Positions 57,407 through 64,000 of a stretch of DNA of 64,000 bases are shown in pieces. Below the pieces are notes generated by a model. The model saw only the letters and a list, made by a program, of their open reading frames with translations, searched no databases and was not told the DNA's origin. This DNA comes from WHSW01 sp963821025. GTDB lineage: Bacteria > Actinomycetota > Thermoleophilia > Solirubrobacterales > 70-9. A program made the position numbers and the translations under genes. The DNA lies in assembly GCA_963821025.1 (NCBI GenBank), contig CAWGCG010000005.1, positions 434,001 to 498,000 of the forward strand, given 5' to 3'. Position 1 is the stretch's first letter. Every line of letters begins with the position of its first letter.

Positions 57407-58039
57407 TCACCCCGTGGCGGCGCCGCCGTTGGCAGCGCCGCGCTCGAGCCCGCCGCAGATCGTGTCGACGACCATCACCCGGGCGCGATCGAAGTCCTGG
57501 TCGCTGCCCGGGATCAGCTCGAAGACCCAGCCCGAGAGCAGCTGCTCGATCGCCCCGTAGAACCACATCGAGGCGAACGTGGGGTCGACGTCGTCGCGAA
57601 ACGCTCCCTCGTGCTGGGCGTCGCGGACGATCTTCGCGATCAGGTCATAGGCCTGGCTGATCTCCGGCAGATGGGTGCGCCCGAACGAGTTCGCCGCCCT
57701 GGTCACCTCGACGATGATCACCTTCATCAGCTCAGGGTCGTGGCGATAGGAGTCGATGATGAAGCCGGCGATCGAGTCGAGCTTCTCCCGCGCCGGGATC
57801 GGCCTCGCGTCGACCTCCTCGATCGCGGTCAGCAGCAGCGACCAGCGTTCCTCGAAGAGCTCGTTGAGCACCTGGTCCTTGGAGTCGAAGTAGTGGTAGA
57901 CGAGCCCGTAGGCGACGCCCGCCTCCTTGGCTATGTCCGACACCCTGCAGGCGTGAAAGCCCTGGCGGGCAAAGACGCGCACAGCCGCGTCGAGGATCTG
58001 GCGCCGGCGGTCGACCGGCGGGGCCTTGGCGCTGCTCAT
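57407..58039 (-). CDS. TetR-family transcriptional regulator
   Basis: A 210-residue TetR protein. The helix-turn-helix is ILDAAVRVFARQGFHACRVSDIAKEAGVAYGLVYHYFDSKDQVLNELF; the C-terminal ligand domain includes YRHDPELMKVIIVEVTRAAN. The ATG at 58039 overlaps the nitrilase stop (TGATG), so it is the second gene of that operon. A 16-bp palindrome upstream of the nitrilase gene is the likely operator. Confidence 0.92.
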   Translation of the reverse strand: MSSAKAPPVDRRRQILDAAVRVFARQGFHACRVSDIAKEAGVAYGLVYHYFDSKDQVLNELFEERWSLLLTAIEEVDARPIPAREKLDSIAGFIIDSYRHDPELMKVIIVEVTRAANSFGRTHLPEISQAYDLIAKIVRDAQHEGAFRDDVDPTFASMWFYGAIEQLLSGWVFELIPGSDQDFDRARVMVVDTICGGLERGAANGGAATG

Positions 58040-58869
58040 CAGGCGGGGACCCCCTCCGGCCAGCGGTACGCCTCCGGGCGCCGATTGGCGAGCGAGGGCA
58101 AGGAGCGCCGGATGCGCTCCTGGGCGTCGAGATCGAGGTCGGCGACGATCGCCCGCTCGCCATCGGCGGCGCGGGCGAGGACCACGCCCCAGGGGTCGAC
58201 GATCAGGGAGCGCCCGTAGGAGTCGTAGTTCGGCGACGCGGCGCCGAACTGGTTCGGCGCAACCACAAACGCCTGGTTCTCGATCGCCCGGGACCGCAGC
58301 AGGACCTCCCAATGGTCGCGACCCGTGGTCGAGGTGAACGCCGAGGGAACTGCGATCAGCTGCGCGCCGCGGACCGCGAGGATCCGGTAGAGCTCGGGAA
58401 AGCGCAGGTCGTAACAGACGCTGAGGCCGAGCTCGACCTCGCCCGCCGTGGCGACGACGATCTCGTCGCCCGGCTGCTCGTGCTCGGACTCACGGTAGGT
58501 GACCCCGCCGACCTCGACATCGAACATGTGGATCTTGCGGTAGGCGGCGACGATCTCGCCCTCGCGATCGATCAGGACCGAGGTGTTGAAGCACCGGTCT
58601 TGGCCCGGTACCCGCTCGGCGATGCTGCCCGCGAGCAGATCGACGCCGAGCTCGGCGGCCCAGCTGCGGACGGCGGCGATCGTCGGGCCGCCCTCGAGCT
58701 CCTCGGCACCCTCCTCCAGATCGGCCGCGCCGCCGAGCAGGTTCCACTTCTCCGGCAGCACGATCAGCTCCGCGCCGTCGCCGGCGGCCGCGCGAACGAG
58801 CCGCTGGGCCGTCTCCAGATTCCGTGCCTTGTCGTTGGTCGAGTTGAGCTGTAGGGCTGCGGCGCGCAC
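58039..58869 (-). CDS. carbon-nitrogen hydrolase (nitrilase superfamily, Nit1/omega-amidase-like)
   Basis: A 276-residue enzyme with the full triad: Glu40 in VLPEKWN, Lys112 in YRKIHMFDV and Cys152 in SVCYDLRFPELYR. The HMFDV and LRFPELYR patterns match deaminated-glutathione amidase (Nit1) and the omega-amidase group. GTG start with GGAGGGGAG upstream. It is co-transcribed with the TetR regulator. Confidence 0.9.
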   Translation of the reverse strand: MRAAALQLNSTNDKARNLETAQRLVRAAAGDGAELIVLPEKWNLLGGAADLEEGAEELEGGPTIAAVRSWAAELGVDLLAGSIAERVPGQDRCFNTSVLIDREGEIVAAYRKIHMFDVEVGGVTYRESEHEQPGDEIVVATAGEVELGLSVCYDLRFPELYRILAVRGAQLIAVPSAFTSTTGRDHWEVLLRSRAIENQAFVVAPNQFGAASPNYDSYGRSLIVDPWGVVLARAADGERAIVADLDLDAQERIRRSLPSLANRRPEAYRWPEGVPA

Positions 58870-58890
58870 CGAGACTCCCCTCCGGCAGCG

Positions 58891-58906
58891 TTGACTGATC
58901 AGTCAA
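58891..58906. promoter_or_regulatory. 16-bp perfect palindrome, probable TetR operator
   Basis: TTGACTGATCAGTCAA lies 21 bp upstream of the nitrilase GTG, just downstream of a TAGATT box on the minus strand. TTGACTGATCAGTCAA-like sites are typical for TetR/AcrR regulators. Confidence 0.8.
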
Positions 58907-58915
58907 TCTAGCGCG

Positions 58916-59332
58916 TCAGCCGGAGAGCAGCCAGATCGCCAGGGTGACGAGCACGAGCGCCGCCTCGACCGCCGCGATCAGCCCGAGCGAGCCCGCGAGC
59001 GAGTCCGAGCCGAAGCCGGACGGCAGCCCACAGAGGAGGCCGAGCGCCAGCACACCGAGCGCGACCGCGCCCCACCACAGCAGCGCCCGCTCCCAGCGGT
59101 CGTCGGCCTCGAGCATCCCGCCGAGCCACCCGTGGATCGCGAACGGCACCGCGAACAGCGCCGTGAACAGGCCGATCGCGAAGACGACGACCCACGGGTT
59201 GAGCGAGCTCAGCGACAGGTAGGGGCCGTCCGTCGCCGCCGCCAGCACGAGCGCAAGCACCGCGAGGGCGCTGCCCCCGACGACGAACAGCACCGGCCGG
59301 CGCCAATCGGGGTCTCGCCGGTCCGCGCTCAG
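58916..59332 (-). CDS. four-helix membrane protein, probable CTG start
   Basis: The upstream phosphatase gene ends TGA at 59331-59329, and the CTG at 59332 overlaps it as CTGA. From there the frame encodes SADRRDPDWRRPVLFVVGG, a natural cytoplasmic N-terminus before the first helix (VLFVVGGSALAVLALVLAA). The next possible start, GTG 59293, would remove it. Four hydrophobic segments follow, with GWLGGMLEADDRWERALLW between the second and third. 138 residues. No known family. Confidence 0.7.
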   Translation of the reverse strand: MSADRRDPDWRRPVLFVVGGSALAVLALVLAAATDGPYLSLSSLNPWVVVFAIGLFTALFAVPFAIHGWLGGMLEADDRWERALLWWGAVALGVLALGLLCGLPSGFGSDSLAGSLGLIAAVEAALVLVTLAIWLLSG

Positions 59333-61932
59333 GATCGTGGAGATGCCGGAGCCGGCCGACGGCGAGCCTGAGGCCGCAGCCGGGTCGAAGGCGGCCGGCC
59401 CCGCCGGATGACCACCAGCGCAGCGTCGTCCTCGCGGGCGCGCGCACCGAAGCGCGATAGTGACGAGCGGACCCGGGCGACGGCGAGCTCCGGGCTCTCG
59501 CAGCCTGCGAGATCGGCGCGCAGTCGCTCGGTGCCGAATCGCTCGCCACCATCGCGGCGCGCCTCGATCACCCCATCGGTGTAGAGCACCAACTGGTCAC
59601 CGGGGTCGAGCTCGACCTCGGTCGCCGGCCAATTCGGCTCGGCGCTCACCCCGAGCAGCGGCCCGGGCTCACCGACGGTCTCGGCCCGACCGCCGCGGAG
59701 CAGGATCGGATGCGGGTGGCCGGCTAGGTGGATGACCACCGCCGAGCGCCCGAGCCCGGACTCCGGCAACAGCAGCATCGCCACCGAGCAGAGCGCCGCG
59801 TCGTCGCGCCCGCGCAGATTCTCGTCGAGCAGGTAGAGGCCGCTGCGAGGGTCGCTCGACACCGCGCCGGCGGTCCGAATCGTGTGACGCGCCTCCGCCG
59901 TCAGCGCGGCCGCGGCCGCGCCCTTGCCGGAGACGTCACCGAGGACCACCGCCCAGCCATCCTCGACCCGAAAGACCTCGTAGAAGTCTCCGCCGACCTC
60001 GTTGATCTCTCCCGCGGCCTCATACATCGTCGCCACCTCCCAGCCGGGCATCGCGGGCACGCTGGGCGGCAGCAGCTCGCGCTGGAGCTGATCGGCGATC
60101 TTCACCCGCTCCTCGGAGATGCGCGCGTTCTCGATCGCCAACCCCGCGCGCCGCGCGATCTCGGCCGCGACCTCGACGTCCTCAGGATCGAAGCGTCGTG
60201 CCTCGCGGTGGTTGACGAAGGTCAGTGCCCCGACGGCCGTACCACCGGCGACCATCGGCGCGACGATCACCGACCCCATGTCCATCGCCTCGAGCGCCGC
60301 CAGGTGCGCGGCGCTGGTCGCCAGGCGTTGCAGCAGCTCGGGATCGACCGTGACCAACTGCGCCTCTCCGGTCTCCAGCGCCCGCACCATCGGCGACGCA
60401 CCTTCGTCGCCAACCGGAAAGGGCTCGCGCACGGTGGCCAGGCGCTCACCGCGCTCGGGGTCGCGGTGCGCCATCGCGACCCGCTCGACGGTGCCGTTGG
60501 CGCCGGGCAGCTCGACCGAGCACCAGTCGGCGAAGTCGGGGACCAGCAACTCGGGAACGCGCTCGAGCGTGCGCCGGTAATCGACCGAGTCCGAGAGCAG
60601 CTCGCCGGTACGGGCGAGCAGCGAGCTCATGAACTCGGCCCGCTTGACCTCGGTCACGTCCTCGATCGCGGTGACCGAGTAGAGGACGTCACCCCTGGGC
60701 CCCTCGATCGTCTGAGCCTTGACCCGAAACCATCGTTCGCGGCCACTCGAGCGCTCGGTCGCCCGCAAGGTCAGCGGCGTCGGCGAAAAGCCGCCGAGCG
60801 CGTCCCGTCCCGACAACGACTCGGAGCCGAGCTCGCGGCCGGCCTCGTCGCGGATCAGGAACCGCTCGCGGATCCTCGCGGCCTGTGTCGGCATCGCCTC
60901 CTCGGATGTCTCGAATCCCAACGAGTGGGCGGCGGCCGGGTTGGCGAACAGAAGCTCTCCGTCGGGACCGTGGATGACGACCGCCTCGTCGAGGATCGAC
61001 ATCACGGTGTCCATCCGGCGCTCGACGCTCTCGAGGTCCGAGAACAGGCCGGCGTTGTCGAGCGCCAAGCCGATCCGGCCGGCGAGGATCTGGTTGAACT
61101 TGACGTCCTCGGCGCTGTAGCGGCGTTTCGACCAGGCCGAGATCACCGTCAGCACCCCGAGGTTGGTGTCGCGGGCGCGGATCGGGGTGGAGATCGAGGA
61201 CCGGACGCCGATCGACCGCAGGAACCCTAGATCCTCGGGGCCGTCAGCCATCCGCCGCAGGTCCTCGTCGGTCATTCGCGGGAGCCACCTCGGTATCTGC
61301 CGCCAGGGCCGTTGGACGTCGACCAGCCACGCGGGCAACGACGGCTTGCGGCGGCGCAGGCCCTCCTCGATCGCCTCGGCGTCCTCGCGGCCGCGGGCGC
61401 GTACGGCGAGCCGGGTGGCGCGGCCCTCGTGCACGGCGTCGACCATGCAGATGTCGGCGAACTCGGGGACGACGACCTCGATCACCTCGCGCAGGGTCTC
61501 GGACAGCGGCAGGGAGCCGTCGGCGACCGCGCCCACCGAGTCGAGCAGAGCCAGACGCCGCGAACGCGAGTGCGACCGCGTCCTCACCCAGGAGCCGGCA
61601 ACGGCGAAACCGCTGCCGAGGAGGATCACCGCGATCCGGACCAACTGGTCGGGCCCCTCGGTGTTCATGTTCCAGCGCTGGCTCAGAGCCCCGCAGGCGA
61701 CCGCCAAGATGCCGACCACCGCGGTCGAAGCGGGACCCGCCAGCAGCGCCGTGATGAATGGCGCGGCGACGTAGGTGCCGACGATCGCCGCCGCCTCGTG
61801 GTCGAGGACGACGTCGGCAGCGACGCAGACGGCCAGGGTCAGCACCCCGGCGAGGATCCCCAAGCCGCGGAAGGCGAAGATATCCGCACGCTCGCGGGGC
61901 GGTCGGTTCGGACTATCGATGGGCTCGTTCAT
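59329..61932 (-). CDS. PP2C/SpoIIE-type phosphatase with GAF and PAS domains (RsbU-like)
   Basis: An 867-residue protein: a four-helix membrane region (residues 1-110, ILAGVLTLAVCVAADVVL...), a GAF domain (about 130-300), a PAS domain (about 315-450, ILDEAVVIHGPDGELLFANPAAAHSLGF), a second GAF (about 465-610) and a C-terminal SpoIIE phosphatase (about 630-850: GDFYEVFRVEDGWAVVLGDVSGKG, AGHPHPILLR, LVLYTDGVIEARR, DDAALVVIRR). Such phosphatases dephosphorylate STAS antagonists and release stress sigma factors. A STAS gene is divergent and a stress sigma gene lies 2 kb away. Confidence 0.9.
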   Translation of the reverse strand: MNEPIDSPNRPPRERADIFAFRGLGILAGVLTLAVCVAADVVLDHEAAAIVGTYVAAPFITALLAGPASTAVVGILAVACGALSQRWNMNTEGPDQLVRIAVILLGSGFAVAGSWVRTRSHSRSRRLALLDSVGAVADGSLPLSETLREVIEVVVPEFADICMVDAVHEGRATRLAVRARGREDAEAIEEGLRRRKPSLPAWLVDVQRPWRQIPRWLPRMTDEDLRRMADGPEDLGFLRSIGVRSSISTPIRARDTNLGVLTVISAWSKRRYSAEDVKFNQILAGRIGLALDNAGLFSDLESVERRMDTVMSILDEAVVIHGPDGELLFANPAAAHSLGFETSEEAMPTQAARIRERFLIRDEAGRELGSESLSGRDALGGFSPTPLTLRATERSSGRERWFRVKAQTIEGPRGDVLYSVTAIEDVTEVKRAEFMSSLLARTGELLSDSVDYRRTLERVPELLVPDFADWCSVELPGANGTVERVAMAHRDPERGERLATVREPFPVGDEGASPMVRALETGEAQLVTVDPELLQRLATSAAHLAALEAMDMGSVIVAPMVAGGTAVGALTFVNHREARRFDPEDVEVAAEIARRAGLAIENARISEERVKIADQLQRELLPPSVPAMPGWEVATMYEAAGEINEVGGDFYEVFRVEDGWAVVLGDVSGKGAAAAALTAEARHTIRTAGAVSSDPRSGLYLLDENLRGRDDAALCSVAMLLLPESGLGRSAVVIHLAGHPHPILLRGGRAETVGEPGPLLGVSAEPNWPATEVELDPGDQLVLYTDGVIEARRDGGERFGTERLRADLAGCESPELAVARVRSSLSRFGARAREDDAALVVIRRGRPPSTRLRPQARRRPAPASPRS

Positions 61933-62129
61933 CGGTTCCGGGTCGCCCGAGGCGGCGCGAACCTGCCTGAATCTAGCGCCTCGTCGGGCTGCGCCAAAAC
62001 GGCGATCGGTTTCCGGTGCAGCGCCAGCGGCGCTAAGATCAGGCGAGTTGGAGGAGGTCGTGGCAGGCGCACTGGGACATAGCGCGATCGGTTGTTGACG
62101 AACAAACTCGGAAAAGAGGGGGATCTCGG

Positions 62130-62492
62130 GTGCACACACCGTTCAAGGTGACCTGCGAGCCGGGCGGGCTCATGAGAACGGTGAACGTCCAGGGGGAGCT
62201 GGATCAGGGAACCGCGCCGGAGCTACGGATCGCGTTGGGCGATGCGCTCGGAGGCCCCGAGGAGGCCGTGCTCGTCGACCTCAGCGATTGCAACTTCATC
62301 GACTCGACCGGGCTCAGCCTGCTGGTCGAGGCGAAGCGCAAGCTCGGCGACGAGCGACGCCGCTTCGGGGTCTGCTGCCCCGATGCCGACGTCCGTCGCC
62401 TGCTCGAGCTCACCGGGATCGACCAGGCCGTGGGTCTCTTCGACACCCGCGACCAGGCGGTCACCGGCCTCGGCGTCGGCGCGGCCAGCTGA
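62130..62492 (+). CDS. STAS-domain anti-sigma factor antagonist (RsbV-like)
   Basis: A 120-residue single STAS domain starting with GTG. VNVQGELDQGTAPELRIAL is the first strand-helix unit, and LSDCNFIDSTGLSLLVEA carries Ser59, the position phosphorylated by RsbW kinases and cleared by RsbU phosphatases. It is divergent from the SpoIIE-type phosphatase gene. The cognate anti-sigma kinase is not in this window. Confidence 0.92.
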   Translation: MHTPFKVTCEPGGLMRTVNVQGELDQGTAPELRIALGDALGGPEEAVLVDLSDCNFIDSTGLSLLVEAKRKLGDERRRFGVCCPDADVRRLLELTGIDQAVGLFDTRDQAVTGLGVGAAS

Positions 62493-62528
62493 GCCGCGCC
62501 GTCACCGCCGCCACAACTGCGCGGCGGG

Positions 62529-63107
62529 CTACGAACCGATCGTCGCCTCGCGCTGGCGGTCGTGGACGCCCTCGGCGATCTCCTCGACCAGCTTCGCGTT
62601 GAACGCCTCGAGATCGTCCGGCTTGCGGCTGGTGACCAGCCCGGCATCGACGTGGACCTCCTCGTCGACCCACTCGCCCCCGGCGTTGCGGATGTCGGTC
62701 TGCAGGCTCGGCCACGAGGTCAGCGTCCGGCCCTCGACCACGCCGGCCTCGACCAGGGTCCAGGGCCCGTGGCAGATCGCCGCCACCGGCTTGCCGGCCT
62801 CGAAGAACGATCGGGTGAACTCGACCGCCTCGGGCACCGTCCGCAGGATGTCGGGGTTGGCGACGCCGCCCGGGAGCACCAGCGCGTCGTAGTCGTTCGG
62901 ATCGGCATCGGCCACGGGCTGCGCATCGAACGTGTCGCCCTTGTCGAGATGCTCGAACGCCTGCACCTGTCCCGCGTCGGGAGCGACCAGGACCGGCTCG
63001 CCTCCGGCCTGCTCGACGGCCTCCCACGGGCTGGTCAGCTCGACCTGCTCGACCCCCTCGTTCGCGACCAGGAAAGCCACCTTCTTACCGGCGATGCGAT
63101 CAGCCAT
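62529..63107 (-). CDS. PfpI/DJ-1-family protein (YhbO-like)
   Basis: A 192-residue DJ-1/PfpI domain: KVAFLVANEGVEQVELTSPWEAVEQAG, ALVLPGGVANPDILRT and the nucleophile elbow AAICHGPWTLVEAG with Cys112. The family includes YhbO/PfpI stress proteins, with reported deglycase or protease activity. A GAGGAGGCAGC Shine-Dalgarno precedes the ATG. It lies between two stress-regulatory genes. Confidence 0.92.
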   Translation of the reverse strand: MADRIAGKKVAFLVANEGVEQVELTSPWEAVEQAGGEPVLVAPDAGQVQAFEHLDKGDTFDAQPVADADPNDYDALVLPGGVANPDILRTVPEAVEFTRSFFEAGKPVAAICHGPWTLVEAGVVEGRTLTSWPSLQTDIRNAGGEWVDEEVHVDAGLVTSRKPDDLEAFNAKLVEEIAEGVHDRQREATIGS

Positions 63108-63198
63108 TTGCTGCCTCCTCGAATCGTCTTTCTCGGTCTCTCGTCAGCTACCCGGCGCAGGTGCGCCCAAGCGCCCGATCGCTGTCAGGTGACCGCCG

Positions 63199-63987
63199 TC
63201 ACGAGCGCGTGGCCGACGGCGGCGTGCCGTACTCGCCCTGCTCGCCGCGAACGGCGGAGAGCAGCTTCCACAGCGCAGCGCGGCTGATCCGCGAGATCTG
63301 CATCTGCGAGACCCCGAGACGCTGGCCGATCTCGCGTTGCGTGAGCTCGTCGACGAAGCGCAGCCGCAGCACCTGCCACTCGCGCTGATCGAGGCCGGCG
63401 TCGAGCGACGCGAGCTCGGCCTCGACCCGGTCGAATCCCGGCTCGCCGACCCCGATCAGCTCCACCGCCGGCATCGACTGCTCGTCGGCCGACCGGGGGG
63501 CGTCGAGCGAGAGGGTCCGACGCGCGTGGCCGGCGGCGAGAGCCTCGAGCACGTCCTCGACCGGGATCTCGAGCTGCTCGGCGACCTGGGCCGCGCTCGG
63601 AAAGCGACCGAGCTCCTCGGTCAATGCAGCGGTCGCGCCGTCGACCTTCATCGTCAGTTCCTGGAGGCCGCGCGGCAGACGCACGTTCCAGACGTGGTCG
63701 CGGAAGTGGCGCCGCAGCTCGCCCAGGATCGTCGGCACCGCATAGGCGGTGAACGGCCCTCCCCGCTCTGGGTCGAAGCCGTCGATCGCCTTGACCAGGC
63801 CAAGGTTGGCGACCTGGATCAGATCGTCCAGCGACTCGGACCGGCGGCGGTAGCGAAACGCGAGCGCGCGGGACAAAGGCAAGAACCGGCGGACGAGCTC
63901 CTCGCGCACGGTGGGCGAGCGGGTTGCCGCGTAGCGTCGCAGCAACGCCTCCTCCTGGTCGAGCCCAAGGGTCGTTGCGGCTTCCAA
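63199..63987 (-). CDS. SigB/SigF-type stress RNA polymerase sigma factor
   Basis: A 262-residue sigma-70 factor of the SigB/F/G group with regions 2 (RFLPLSRALAFRYRRRSESLDDLIQVANLGLVKAIDGFDPERGGPFTAYAVPTILGE), 3 and 4 (QREWQVLRLRFVDELTQREIGQRLGVSQMQISRISRAALWKL). Region 1.1 is absent. The start is TTG at 63987, with GGAGG at the very edge of the window; a start further upstream cannot be excluded. The phosphatase and STAS genes nearby suggest control by partner switching. Confidence 0.93.
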   Translation of the reverse strand: MEAATTLGLDQEEALLRRYAATRSPTVREELVRRFLPLSRALAFRYRRRSESLDDLIQVANLGLVKAIDGFDPERGGPFTAYAVPTILGELRRHFRDHVWNVRLPRGLQELTMKVDGATAALTEELGRFPSAAQVAEQLEIPVEDVLEALAAGHARRTLSLDAPRSADEQSMPAVELIGVGEPGFDRVEAELASLDAGLDQREWQVLRLRFVDELTQREIGQRLGVSQMQISRISRAALWKLLSAVRGEQGEYGTPPSATRS

Positions 63988-64000
63988 GGTCGGACCTCCA

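Overview
This is a 64 kb chromosomal window from a very GC-rich bacterium. The gene content is actinobacterial: an actinobacterial-type integration host factor (mIHF), HemQ of the coproporphyrin heme route, a SigB/SigF-type stress sigma factor, DUF3618 and holin-X-like envelope proteins, and a Mce-type YrbE/Mkl ABC system. The gene repertoire and style look most like Thermoleophilia (Solirubrobacterales), but that is inference because there is no rRNA here. I found no tRNA, rRNA, CRISPR array, prophage or transposase gene.

Layout. 1-8.9 kb: the end of an L-2-hydroxyglutarate oxidase, a winged-helix regulator plus membrane protein behind a double CTTTG-N5-CAAAG operator, and fatty-acid degradation genes (two acyl-CoA dehydrogenases, a thiolase). 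9-11.6 kb: a DUF5679 mini-protein, amtB and a P-II protein lacking Tyr51. 11.6-15.3 kb: a ppk2 gene scrambled by a 93-bp internal inversion, then a MoxR/CoxE pair split by a small repeat. 15.3-18.8 kb: plsC, then a TPP riboswitch driving thiZXY (import of a thiamine precursor). 18.8-22.5 kb: a DNA glycosylase and a divergent pair resembling bacterial ceramide synthase and serine palmitoyltransferase. 22.5-31.5 kb: mIHF, a six-gene operon headed by an MMPL/RND exporter, and Mkl-YrbE-YrbE without any MCE protein. 31.6-38.8 kb: a lipoprotein and four PQQ-type sugar dehydrogenase paralogues around an aldehyde dehydrogenase. 38.8-44.8 kb: small enzymes, then metH behind a SAM riboswitch. 44.8-49 kb: a glycosyltransferase/flippase-like fusion and a polytopic membrane protein. 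49-54.5 kb: hemQ, a ferredoxin-NADP reductase, and an iron-sulfur set (BolA, CGFS glutaredoxin, A-type carrier) with an ABC-F ATPase. 54.5-64 kb: an epimerase, DegV, envelope-stress mini-operon, nitrilase/TetR, a SpoIIE-type phosphatase, a STAS protein, a PfpI protein and a stress sigma factor.

Cross-cutting signals. (1) Four 38-nt palindromic elements share one core (17-19 of 20 positions) but have different, still self-complementary arms; three are inserted in frame inside conserved enzymes (MetH once, the ferredoxin-NADP reductase twice). (2) Two copies of a TGCCTAC-rich palindrome, one flanked by a 9-bp direct repeat exactly at a stop/start overlap, and a third unrelated palindrome inside the yrbE operon. 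(3) Many genes have a TAnnnT box 6-10 nt before the start codon and no Shine-Dalgarno, which points to leaderless transcription. (4) Two genes appear to start with CTG inside CTGA stop/start overlaps.
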